Made by a program: the position numbers and the translations under genes. Below, in pieces: positions 14,502 through 26,324 of a stretch of DNA of 64,000 bases (positions are counted from its first letter, which is position 1; the number at the start of each line of letters is the position of its first letter). Below the pieces are notes generated by a model that saw nothing but the letters and a program-made list of their open reading frames with translations, was not told where the DNA came from and searched no databases. This DNA is from Cornus controversa (Eukaryota > Streptophyta > Magnoliopsida > Cornales > Cornaceae): NCBI GenBank assembly GCA_026545225.1, contig CM048851.1, positions 37,535,956 to 37,599,955 of the forward strand, in the 5' to 3' direction.

Positions 14502-15460
14502 CGAAACGTCGAGAATCGAACGCAGATGGCTTTGCAGTAAACCCTAATAGAGCATGAGACGCAAATTCTTAGGTTCAAGCACTCGCATGCCTCTTTTCAA
14601 AACCCTCGTTAAGTACACAAGGACTGTGGAGAAGAAGGGTTTTACTATTATAAGGTCCTAAATACATCTTTCTATGCATAAAAAAAATCAACCCGTTTGA
14701 TGAACCCGACCCATTTAACCCATAAAATTTTCCCAAAAAACCTTTGTTTGTTTCCCGTGTCTCCCCAAAAACAAAGCCCCGTTAAAGAAATAAACAAATA
14801 ATTAGTATTTTTTTACTATACTTTCAAAAACAAAAAAAAACAAAATTGCCAAATAAATAGAGTAAAAGACCAATTTTTTTTATTATTTTCTATAAAATTC
14901 ATCTGAATATCCGATCCTGTCATTATTATTTTTTGGGTTTTTAGTATCTTTATATTTATATTGGGTTTTTAGAAGCATGTATCTTTATATTTATATATAT
15001 ACATGTACATAACATTGAGAAAAGAATGTTGATAAAAAAAAAAAAGAGAACAAATTAGTTCGAACCTAAAAGACGTTAGCTTCGGACAACAAAGATCAAA
15101 ATATCATGTTAGTTTTGTTTCTGGTCAAACCCATTGGTGGGTATGTTTATAATACATCCGGTATAAATATATTGAGTAAATTTATATTGTAAGTGTACAA
15201 CATGTGCAGTATTTTTATTGCGCATGTATAACAGGCACGACTTGTAGATCTTCTCTCCATTGGTTGATGTTTAATATTGTCTGCCTCACACTCAGAACCA
15301 GTTAAAGTGAATTCTTTAATAGTTATTAAATTTAATTCATAATTAGAATTTTGTAATATATAGAAGGGGTGAGTATTATATATTTGCTCTCATTAGTTTG
15401 AAAAAATAATTGGGAATGAAAAAATATCAATTTTGATACAACTCATTCTCCATGACTTTT

Positions 15461-15644
15461 GATGAGTACATATTTTGATCGAATTATATCTCTAAAATTA
15501 TGTTTTTCAACACTTTATTATATTTTACTTTAATCAATAAATGTGTTTTTATGATGAGTACACATTTTGATCGAATTATATCTCTAAAATTATGTTTTTC
15601 AACACTTTATTATATTTTACTTTAATCAATAAATGTGTCTTTAT
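15461..15644. repeat. 92-bp tandem duplication
   Basis: Two near-identical head-to-tail units starting GATGAGTACA at 15461 and 15553. They differ at only a few positions, for example TATTTTG versus CATTTTG after the shared start. Few differences imply a recent local duplication. It is non-coding. Confidence 0.85.
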
Positions 15645-16053
15645 GTATTCTTAAGTCATTGGATATTTTCACTCAAAAGAAGATTATTTTAGCAAATAAA
15701 TATTTGAAAGATCCATTTGTGCGTGATTCACTATTCAGGTCATAACTCTCCGCTCAATTCTCGGAATAATACAAGTCTAGACTTTTTGGAAAGATGATTC
15801 ATAGGGAACATTTATGTATTTCACGAGAAAGTCCAAACTCGAACATTTAAGGGGTCAAAATACCGTGACAAGTCAGTGGCAAAAAATTGGACGAATTCAA
15901 TGTTGTATATATTTTTTATACTTTCATCAACCTACATCAATGCCCACCTCAAATATGGAGTAATGGATCAAAGTAAATTGTATAGAGTCCAAGCCCACTT
16001 GAAATAGATCAAATGATAATTATAATAATTATTTTAATGATATATATGTACAT

Positions 16054-16225
16054 AAATGATTTATTGCTTACCAGTGAGCAAGAAATTCCTCCACACTATG
16101 GTAACAATTGGATATGATTAAAATGATTTTTGAAAGTTACATTTTTTATACTTAAATCATGTCCAACGATTACTATATTTGATGTGTAAAAAAATTCTTG
16201 CTCGCTGGTGAGCAAGAGATCATTA
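16054..16225. mobile_element. MITE-like inverted-repeat element
   Basis: About 172 bp with imperfect terminal inverted repeats of about 30 bp: the left end contains TTGCTTACCAGTGAGCAAGA and the right end, on the opposite strand, CTTGCTCACCAGCGAGCAAG. The interior is AT-rich and non-coding. The target-site duplication cannot be fixed by eye, so the superfamily stays open. Confidence 0.6.
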
Positions 16226-17332
16226 CTCTATATATGTATATATATATATTTTTTATTTTTTTTATTTAGATAATTATTATAAAATCAAGATAATTATCAT
16301 AAATATTAAATATATTAATTTGATAATTTGATAATTATCAAGATCAATTAAAATTACAATTCTATCCCTTCGGTAAGCTTATAAATAAAGGCCGAGGGGT
16401 GAAGATGAGGGAGGAAGAAACTAATAGAGGCCAAGGAAGAGAGATAATCTGGATTTTATTTCATTATGTTTTTTATATTTTTATTATATTCTTCTACCAT
16501 GTGTAACTAAACCCTTCAATTAAGGTTAAGGAGAAAATCTTCATTAATGAAATGAAGTTATTTTGTTCATTTATTGATTCCCAATGCGATTTAAATGCTT
16601 ATGATTTTTGCTTCTTGTGATTAATTATTTTAGATTTTTTTCACCATTTATATCATGTATTTATGATGGTTATAAATTATTATAATTAATCAAAGCTTGG
16701 GTATGTATTTCTTAAAAGTGAAAATCTTTTATCTTATATTTTTCATCAAATTGAATACATAAAGTGCCTAGAATTCATATTATTTGAGCAAAGGAAAATC
16801 TACCTTTTAATATATTTTTATAGTGCTTTATTGTTAAATCTTGAGTAAGCAATAGATTGATTTATTGATTGCTACTCTACATTTAAAAATTAGTAAATGA
16901 ATATTAGAAGCTTTATGAATTTAATAGTGGTGGAAGCTGACACCTTAGTAATTTACTCTATTTGATTTCAATCGTGTTATTTTAATTGCATGTTTTGTTT
17001 AATCTCTCAAATCAAACTTTGTTCAATTAAATTAGTTTTAAATTAATTTAAATTTATATTAGTTTTTCTTCTTAAAACATTCTCTTGGGTTTTGTTATGA
17101 TCAACTTAAAAGTATGGAATATAGATAAATCACTCATCATTAACGCCAAAATAAAACAAGTTGCTGATAATCCATATATCCCACTTAAGCAAAAGTAAAG
17201 AAGGAGAGATAACATATTGAGGCCTTATAGTGCTTTTCTGGTTTATTTTCAAGATCTGGGTCCAAAATCTCTGCGCCTTCAACATGAAACTAGGGTTTCA
17301 AAATTGCAAGAGGAATTCCTCGCCTTCATAAA

Positions 17333-17605
17333 GGAGAGAAAATCAATCGGCAACTGGGTTTCAGAATCATTACTTGTTGTACTTGAATCGAGTTGTACTC
17401 CTTCAACTCGAACAAATTAGGGTTTCAGAGTAGCGAATTGCCACAATCGCCACCACAGAGGAGAGAGAATGGATTAACGACTGGGTTTCAAAATCGTTAC
17501 TTGGCATACTTAGATCGAGTTATGCTCCTTCAACATGAACAAATTAGGGTTTCAAAGTAATGAATTACCACAATAGTTATGACAGAGGAGAGAGAATGAA
17601 TCGAC
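17333..17605. repeat. About 127-bp tandem repeat, two copies plus a partial third
   Basis: Units begin GGAGAGA at 17333, about 17460 and 17588. Each full unit contains ACTGGGTTTCA, ATCGAGTT, CTCCTTCAAC and AAATTAGGGTTTCA. A weaker partial copy of the unit lies just upstream at about 17278-17330. No gene is recognised. Confidence 0.72.
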
Positions 17606-19782
17606 TAAAAATGCCCTATACAACTATTGCAATTTTTGGGCCTTTTGTGTCATTCGCTACAATATTTGTGTTGGATCACTTCGTCCACTACAATGCTAAA
17701 ACACCACAAAATACCCTTGGGTTGTTTTGTATTTGGGCCCCTTTTTTTGAAATGTTATAGAACTATGTACAACAAAACAAACCTCACCAAACATGTATTG
17801 GGCCTAATTTTAGTTACTGTAGTGGGCCTACAACAAAAACACCTAACACAAAACACAAACCAAACAGGGCCCAAATAATCCCTACAGTTTTTTATTTTAT
17901 TTTATTTAGGGTGAATGTCTCTGACCTCTTTTTAGGTTTTTCAAAATACCTTAACTCAAACTCTTGGCTAAATTACTCTTAGGGGTGAAAGTACTATTTC
18001 ATTCTCACTAAATATCTTTTTTTATTGCTGATGTATTTTATGGTATAATCACATTAATGTTAAATTAGCTATATAACCTTCATTGAGTTGAAGGTTACTA
18101 AGACTATTTCAACGCATGTTTTCTTCAAATTCACCACAAATTTTCCAATATTAACACAATCAATCACCATTAATAATCCTTGAAATACTAAATCATCACA
18201 TAATAGAATGAAATACGAAATCTTCATCAATTACCCATGGTTTCACATGTTTAGTTTTTTCAACCATCAACTTAGATTTTATACCAAAATAAAAGTTTAC
18301 TAATGTTTCATTTGGTAGGAATGAAGGAAGAGGGGTGGAGGGAAGATAGGAAGGAAGGAACAGATTTTATTCGTATGATAAAGAGGAGGCAAGGAGGGAA
18401 GAGAAAAGAGAATGAATGAGTCATCTCTCATCTTTCATAAATTTTCATCCCTCTAAATATGAAAAGAAGATAGGAATAAAGAAAGATAAGACTATTAAAA
18501 AAGTTTTAGATTACAAAACTATCTTTATAATTATATGATAAACCCAAAATACTTTAAACATGGGTATAATGATAAAATTAAATTAAAATTCTCTTTTTTC
18601 TTCTTTTATAACAAACAAAGTAAGGCATCAAATCCTTTTCTTCTTCTCTATCTAACCAAACAAAAAAAAAAATATATATATACAATATTTTTACTAGGAA
18701 TGTCTTACCCATCCCTTCTTCTCTCCATCCCATTCAATTTTCTTCCGCATAAGTCTTTATGTCATTAACACTACCACCAACTATTGTATTATATATACAC
18801 ACACACGCATACATGCGCCCACTCCAGCACCTATTGATTTAATGTTTCTAATCTACATACCCATCCTATGAATATATGTGTGTATACAAACCCTAGAATG
18901 GGAATTCGGATTTGAATTGAATTGTTATGACTTGTGATAGGAAGGACATATTGTAATTGAGGATTTTGGAAAGTGATATATATATAAATATATGTGTTGC
19001 CGTAGTTGTATGATTTGATCGGTTTCGCTTTGTTGCAGCTTTTGTAGTCATCCTCTCACTCACTTGCATTACAGAATTAGCCTTCTCGTCATACTTCAAA
19101 ACTGTATATATTCAGATGAGAAATCAAAGGTGATTCGAGTTTGGCAAGACAAAAAGTGCAAGAAAATCCAAATAGAAATTATAGTAAAGATGTTTACTTG
19201 ACTACTAAAAGAGTGCAAGAGAGAGAAAAAAGCACATGACAAATCAAAGTTAGGATAAGGTTAGAATTGCGAGGAGAGAAAAAATGTCGAAGAAAATGGA
19301 AAACTAATAGAAAATTGAGGGGAAAAAAACAGCTAGAAATCTAGAATGGTTAAAATGTGAAAGAGGAAAAATAAACAGTTTGAATGCGAATCATGGAAAA
19401 TAAAATTTAGAATAGAGTAAAAACGCTCAAAAAAAATAAAAATTCAGTTAAAAAACCAAACCAAGATTAGCCAGTAATGTGTGAAACATATAAAGGTGCA
19501 TTTGTGCATTTATATTTGGTTAGAATGGTAATGTATAATACTATTAAGGTCATTTAAATCTTTTTACTTTAATTAAGAGTAGTTTTAAAAATATTTTGAA
19601 AATATACCAAGACGGACTTAATGGATAATATTCAGAGATATTTGGACAAAATAGTTGAGCACACATTTTGAACAAACCTTCATAGTAATTCATCCTTCTA
19701 TTGAATGTTTACAAAATTTTAGCAATAACTGGATATTACCAAATACTGCTTCTGCTTTTAAAAAAATCTGTTTACTAGTAGT

Positions 19783-20539
19783 CAAGGAAGTACGAATACG
19801 GATACGATACGATATGAATACGATAATACGAAAAATTTTAAAAAAATAGAATATAGACACGTGTGGTAGAATTATCCATAATATCATCGAGAACTATAAA
19901 ATATGCTTGAAGCTGAAAAGATTATTGTGGAGGAGGAAAAATACTCGGCATAGGATGATGCGTGGAAATAAGGAGTACACATGGCAGCCACGATAAATCA
20001 AATAAATAAACAAATAAAAATATAATATTATATATAAAATATTAAGTTTTATTCTTCAATCATACAATAAATATACTTAAAACAATTATAAAAAATATAA
20101 GAAGTTAAAATTTAAAAATTCTCTATCTTTTCTAATATTCTTTACAATGACTCACTTACTTGAGAATTTTAAAAATATTTTTATTTTATTATAAAATGAC
20201 TCTTATTTTCTAACCTATAAAGTTTTTAATATTACAATCTCAACTCTATATTCTAGAACAAAAAATTATAAATTTATTTTGAAAAATATTCTAAACGTAT
20301 TTCAGGCGTATTTTAAATGTATCCCGCGTATCTCAATCGTATTACTACGTATTTTAAGCGTATTCTAAATGTATCCATGCGTATCTCAACCTATCTGATA
20401 TTTAAAAAAGAATTTAAAAAATAAAATATTTTTTTAAAATATCAGACACATATTCGACTGTATCCTAGTCCAATCTATATTAAATACGTGTTTGATTCCA
20501 CACAATTTTTTTTTTCCCACAAGTATCATACTTCCTGTA
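19783..20539. mobile_element. Candidate terminal-inverted-repeat element rich in GTATCC/TACGAATACG motifs
   Basis: The left end CAAGGAAGTACGAATACG is roughly mirrored by the right end, which on the opposite strand reads CAGGAAGTATGATACTTG. Inside both ends are many short repeats of GATACG, GTATTC and TACGTATT. CA...TG termini and subterminal repeats resemble hAT-type elements, but I could not find a convincing target-site duplication. No coding capacity. Confidence 0.45.
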
Positions 20540-20737
20540 GCAAAACACAAACACCTAAACAGAAATAGTTAACGTTACCAAAATATCTCCATAATCTAAT
20601 ACTTTTTTGGAATCCATTATTCTTTTTTCTTTTCCTTTTTATTGCGTTATCAGTAACTTATAGCTCAGATAAAAGAAAAAGAAAATGGAAAATAACCGAT
20701 AAAATATCCTCCTCCGCGAATCTGTCACCCGAAGCCA

Positions 20738-20769
20738 CCTCTCTATCTCTCTCTCTCTCTCTCTCTCTC
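20738..20769 (+). repeat. CT microsatellite just upstream of CRP1
   Basis: A CT-dinucleotide run ends 21 bases before the CRP1 start codon, in the probable 5' untranslated leader. CT-rich leaders are common in plant genes; any regulatory role is not shown here. Confidence 0.8.
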
Positions 20770-20790
20770 CTCTGTAAGAAGAACACGAAC

Positions 20791-23700
20791 ATGCTTCTTC
20801 TGCCCCCACCCCTACCCACTCGCTTCCCATCATTTCACCTGAGTCATCCGATTCTCCGCCTCCACCACACCCTTCAAGCACCATCTTTCGCCGCCACAAC
20901 CTCCGCCGTTGCCATAACCTATTTCTCCTCCAAACAACCCAACGCGGACAACGAAAACCACCTCGCTACTATCCATAACCGCCGTTACGACTTCACTCCA
21001 CTTCTCCAATTCCTCTCCACCCACGACGCCACCACCATCTCCGGTTCCGACTCAGGTTCGCCGACCTCACTAGACCCCGCCGAGCTCCGACTCGCCGAGT
21101 CATACCGAGCCGTCCCAGCTCCTCTCTGGCACTCCCTCCTCAAATCTCTCGCTTCATCTTCGTCCTCAATCCCAGCGGCATACTCGCTCGTCGCATGGCT
21201 TCAGAAGCACAACCTCTGCTTCTCATACGAATTGCTCTATTCCATTCTCATTCACGCGCTCGGACGCTCCGAGAAGCTTTACGAAGCCTTCTTGTTCTCG
21301 CAGCGACAAACCCTAACCCCGTTGACTTACAATGCCTTAATTGGGGCTTGTGCCTGCAATGACGAGCTCGAAAAAGCCTTGAATTTGATGTCTCGGATGC
21401 GTAGCGACGGGTACCAATCGGATTTCGTGAATTATAGCTTAATTATTCAGTCGCTTATTCGTAACAACAAGATTGATTCGCCGATATTACAGAAACTTTA
21501 TGCAGAAATCGAAGCGGATAAAATTGAACTTGATGGGCAGTTATTGAATGATATAATTTTGGGTTTTGCAAAGGCTGGTGATGCAAACAGGGCTATGTCC
21601 TTCCTAGCTATGATTCAGGGTAATGGGTTGAGTCCTAAAACTGCAACTATGGTTGCAATTGTATCTGCATTGGGGAATTCGGGCAGGACAGAGGAGGCAG
21701 AGGCTGTTTTTGAGGAGTTAAAAGAAGTTGGATTGAAGCCGAGAACAAGGGCTTATAATGCACTTCTTAAGGGTTATGTAAAGACAGGGTCTTTGAGAAA
21801 TGCAGAGTCAATTGTGTCCCAAATGGAGAGAAGTGGGGTATCTCCAGATGAGCATACTTATAGCCTTCTTATTGATGCTTATGCGAATGCAGGCCGGTGG
21901 GAAAGTGCGAGAATTGTGTTGAAGGAGATGGAAGCCAACAATGTACAACCTAATTCATATGTTTTTAGTAGGATTTTAGCAAGTTATCGCGATAGAGGAG
22001 AGTGGCAAAGATCATTTCAAGTTCTCAAAGAAATGAAGAATTGTGGGGTGAGACCGGATAGACATTTTTACAATGTCATGATTGATACATTTGGGAAGTA
22101 TAATTGCCTTGATCATGCTATGACTACGTTTGAACGGATGAGATCAGAGGGGATTCAGCCCGATGAGGTTACATGGAATACGCTTATAGATTGTCATTGC
22201 AAGTTGGGTCACCATAACAAAGCAGAGGAGCTTTTTGATGCAATGCAGGAAAATGGGTGCTTGCCTTCCACAACAACATATAATATCATGATCAATTCTT
22301 TTGGAGAACAGGAGAGGTGGGAGGAAGTGAAGAACTTGTTGGGGAAGATGCGTAGTCTGGGTTTACTGCCTAATGTTGTTACATACACCACACTCGTTGA
22401 TATTTATGGGCAATCGGGGAGATTTAATGATGCAATTGAGTGCTTGGAGATCATGAAGTCTTCAGGTTTAAATCCATCTTCAACCATGTACAATGCCTTA
22501 ATCAATGCCTATGCACAAAGGGTATGTTGCTCGCCTAAAATTTATCTGCTATACATGATTGCCTAATAATATTATAAGAGAATCTTCATAAAATAGTGGT
22601 TGGTGATCAACCAAACCCTGTTGCTTTACTGGTTGCACTCTTTGCCAGGACACTTTTTTGTATCACTATATGAAGCAACCCCGTCTTTTTTTGGTTAGAC
22701 CTTAGAAGTAACTGAACAATTGTATGTTGGCATTTTAGTAGAGTTCATTACTGAAAATACATTTTGATTGCCCTTATTTGGATGATATTATTTTTTTTCT
22801 CTCTCCTGATTTGTCAATTACCACTTATCTGGTGGTAACACCCCCTTACATGTGTACTACAGATCACATACATGGCCAACTTATTAATCTTTATTTGTCA
22901 TATCTGCAAGTGTTGCTATAGTCACAGGCATGCCTTTTTGAGGGAAAAAAAGAAAAAGAAAAATGAAAGGCTTCCAATCTCCATCAAATGCCAAAAACTA
23001 CTGTTGTTGTACCTTAGGGGATGATGCAGTAGTGGGTGTTGCCATAGTCACATGTGAAAAAAGAAAAAGAAAAATAGAAGGCTTTCAGTTCCCATCAAAT
23101 GCCAAAAACTGTTGCTGTTGTACCTTATGGGATGATGCAGTAGTGGTTGACTCTATCATCATTTTTGCATAAAGTTTTAGTTTTATGTTGGTGATTTTGG
23201 ATTTCATCAAAATTGCCACTCACACCTAGCAAGAACAAAATCCACTTAGAAAGGTTAAGTAAAGGCTCTGTACATCACGGTCTTGCAAAATTTTAGAAAT
23301 CATAGACTCTCACCTTCTAAAAGTAATTTAGGCCACTTCACCCCCCCACCCTCAACACACACTCATCCACCCCAAAACTCAACTGTCATAGGTCCACTAT
23401 TGGTAATTGATTTCAGACAGTGACTGCTCATACTATGAAATGTCTAACAGCACTTAGATTTTGAGGATGGGGGCTATATAGGACATAGAAAAACATAAAT
23501 AAAATAATCTATCTACACACCCTGTGTCTCACTTTGATCCTGCAAGGCTTAACTTTAGTTCAACTGTTCAATTTCAGCCAGATTTCACATCTCATTATTA
23601 AGATTTGTTGTTGTGCATGAATTTAAAAACACTTATCTTCCATCTTTTACAGGGTTTGTCTGAGCAAGCAGTAAATGCATTTAGGGTCATGAGAGCAGAT

Positions 23701-25154
23701 GGTCTAAATCCCAGTATTTTGGCTCTCAATTCGTTGATTAATGCATTTGGTGAAGATAGGAGGGATGCTGAAGCCTTTGCTGTCTTGCAGTACATGAAGG
23801 AAACTGTAAGTCACTTCCTGTCATTGTTCTACCATCACCATTTCGTTCTATGTATGTATGTTTATATGTAGTATTATTTATTTTACCATCTTACTGCATG
23901 TTGATGTGATTTCCCATTACGGCAGGGCTTGAAGCCAGATGTGGTTAGCTATACCACACTTATGAAAGCTCTAATTCGTGTGGAGAAGTTTGATGAGGTA
24001 TAAATCCTTTATAGTGCTGTTCGTCTTTGTTACCAGAAGTGAGGACCCTCAGCTTCTTTTAATCATAAATAATCCTGTGTGCTTTCTTTATGCAGTCACC
24101 GACTCACCATTAGCCTATTCCTTTCATTGTCAACCATCTTTTTTTATTGCCATCTAAGCACCGGATGTTTTTTGTTCTTATTTCTTAAAATATCTTCTTT
24201 TAACTTACCAAAAAATAGAATTAGATGCTGCTGTTAATCATGTTTCTGGGTGCCTCATGTCATTATTTTTGTGCAATGACAGAGGTCTAGTTTTTTTGGT
24301 TCTTCAGTTAGAAATTTTATTTGATATTTTAAAATTTTTACTTACTCAACAGACTGTACATCCAACATCGGATAAGAAAAGTCTAGAATAGGGTGACAGG
24401 AAAGTTGTGCAGTAGAACTGAAAAACGTCTATTGCCACCTCGTGAATCTCATGTTAATGCCAGTCGTTGATACCATTGTACTTCAGCCCTGCTACTAAGC
24501 TGCTCGAGTATCATGTTACATGATAATAAATTCATGTTGAAATATATTCAGGGGAATTAGTATCTAGGGTGTTTTAAATAGTTTGTAAAACAGAATTGAA
24601 GAAGCAAAATGAACAAATCAGAGTAAAAACAAGATAAATACAAGAATGAAAACTAAGAACCAATTCTAAGGTGGTGGAATATATTATCTATGAGACTTTT
24701 GAGTATGCGTAAAAACAGTGGGCAGTTTATGTTCATACATCAACATTTTAGATGTTCCAGCTGTAGTAAACTAGATTTAAGTCTTTAAAGTGCAAGTAAT
24801 AGAGGAAATTATCAACAACAGAGATGAAAGACATTAGCAATGGCATGGTCTGACATAATCTACTCGGAGCAAGTACTTGCTTCTATTAGACAGCTGCAAA
24901 ATGCCCTGGTGAGATATTCATGAAAAGAAGAAGAAGATAAAATGGTGTTATTTCACTAACTTGTTGATTCGTCCTTTTTAATCTGATCTAATCGAGTATT
25001 AACATGTATTTGACTGAACAATACTATATTGTTTGGATTTCAGGTTCCAGCTGTTTATGAAGAAATGATCATGTCTGGGTGCACCCCAGACAGGAAAGCT
25101 AGGTCGATGCTGCGGTCTGCTCTGAGATACATGAAGCAGACACTGAAGTTATAG
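20791..25154 (+). CDS. CRP1: CRP1-like pentatricopeptide repeat protein, chloroplast
   Basis: P-class PPR protein matching CRP1 (Arabidopsis At5g42310), a stromal RNA-binding factor that in maize is needed for petA, petD and psaC expression. Exons: 20791-22521, 23653-23805, 23926-23997, 25044-25154, giving 688 residues (the Arabidopsis protein is about 700). Residues 1 to about 70 are Ser/Pro/His-rich and lack acidic clusters, as in a plastid transit peptide. From about residue 150 there are 14 or so 35-residue PPR units in an unbroken array, with typical repeat ends such as [20 protein letters not shown] and [14 protein letters not shown]. All four exons join in frame at PPR-unit positions, and the protein ends RYMKQTLKL. 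Intron 1 is 1.1 kb and contains a tandem duplication. The gene looks intact. Exon 1 alone ends with intron-read residues after NAYAQR, which are not part of the protein. Confidence 0.93.
22912..23145. repeat. Tandem duplication in CRP1 intron 1
   Basis: Two units of about 126 bp start GTTGCTATAGTCACA (22912) and GTTGCCATAGTCACA (23038). Both contain the AAAGAAAAAGAAAAAT tract and CATCAAATGCCAAAAACT. It is intronic and non-coding; the apparent reading frame across it follows from the repeat. Confidence 0.78.
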
Positions 25155-26324
25155 TTGACAGTATGAGTCATCCAGCCTGGGCTAAGTATTGGACTAACTA
25201 CCATGCTTAAGCTAGTTAATTACAGATTTGAGGTTAGTCGCTGCAATCCTTGATTAATGTAAGCTTACAATTGATTCCATGCCATGCAAGGTTTCAGACT
25301 TCAGCTTTAGCATCAATCAAAATCAATATATGAGTTATAAAAAGTTCAGGTTTTATCAGGAACAACATGAATTATAATGTGAATAAAGTTTTTAAAATTC
25401 CATTAAAACTTAAAACCTTGTCATCATTTTTAACATAAATTATGTCGTCATCATATCCTACACACAACAGTATTTTTACTGCAAATGCTTACTCTGCCCC
25501 TTTTCTCTAAATAAATATTTCTCTGGACTAAATTCTTTAAATTATTTGCTCCGAAGGGTTCATGCTACGTCACTCTCCTTTAACTATGGGATAGAGACAA
25601 CTGCAAGTGCAATGATGTTAAGAGCTTCAGAGTGAAGATGGAGAAAAGTATGTTTAGAGCTCCGAAGGATCAAAAGCATCAATGTTGCTCTTTTTCCTCA
25701 TCATCTTCTCTGCTCTATCTTTCGTGCTCTCGCAATTTATATAATTTCTTCCTCATCATCTTCTCTGCTCTATCTTCGTGCTCTCACAATTTATGTATAC
25801 AATTTCTTCTTCACACGCACCAGTGTACCTGTGTTTATATATTTTTTGCACAAATCATATTTTTCTTGTAATCTTGCAGAGGAGTTCAACAACAAACAAA
25901 TGACTTGACTTCATTAATTGTTTTGTATCATAGTAAGCCTTGTAACAGGGAGTGGATTATATATAAAAATGATGGCATTTTATGTTCTGGTGTACAGCCT
26001 AATAAGATGTTTTCTATTTCATTGATCAGATTCAGAGGGAAAACATTTCCTTCCTTTCTATTTTTTCCCCTCTTTTTGCAGATCTCATATAAATCTAGTT
26101 CCCTTGTCTTAATGTTTCCATTGCTGACTTCCATAAAAAAGAAAGTGTAGTGTGAATATTATCTTCTTATAAATTCATGTCCATCACAACTCGGTACTTT
26201 CACAATTACATAATGGTGAAAAAAATATACGAGAACAGAACAAAAAAAAAACATACACGCAAAATACTCTCTTTCTCCAGTTTTTTCACTGAACAAACAA
26301 TGAAAAAAATAGCAACTGTAAATG
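25155..26324. other. Convergent 3' spacer between CRP1 and the carboxypeptidase gene
   Basis: Holds the 3' untranslated regions of two tail-to-tail genes. A 55-bp tandem duplication begins CCTCATCATCTTCTCTGCTC at about 25696 and 25751. No additional gene seen. The last ~130 bases before the carboxypeptidase stop (from about 26195) are also present at the fusion point of the downstream duplication. Confidence 0.6.

Larger units (their letters stand above)
14560..20640. other. Gene-free spacer between TSR1 and CRP1
   Basis: About 6 kb of AT-rich DNA between the divergent 5' ends of TSR1 and CRP1. I see no credible gene. It holds the tandem repeats near 15.5 and 17.4 kb, a small inverted-repeat element at 16.05 kb and a larger candidate element at 19.8-20.5 kb, listed separately. 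Short reading frames here lack protein-like composition. The promoters of both genes should lie at its two ends; no diagnostic element was identified. Confidence 0.6.
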
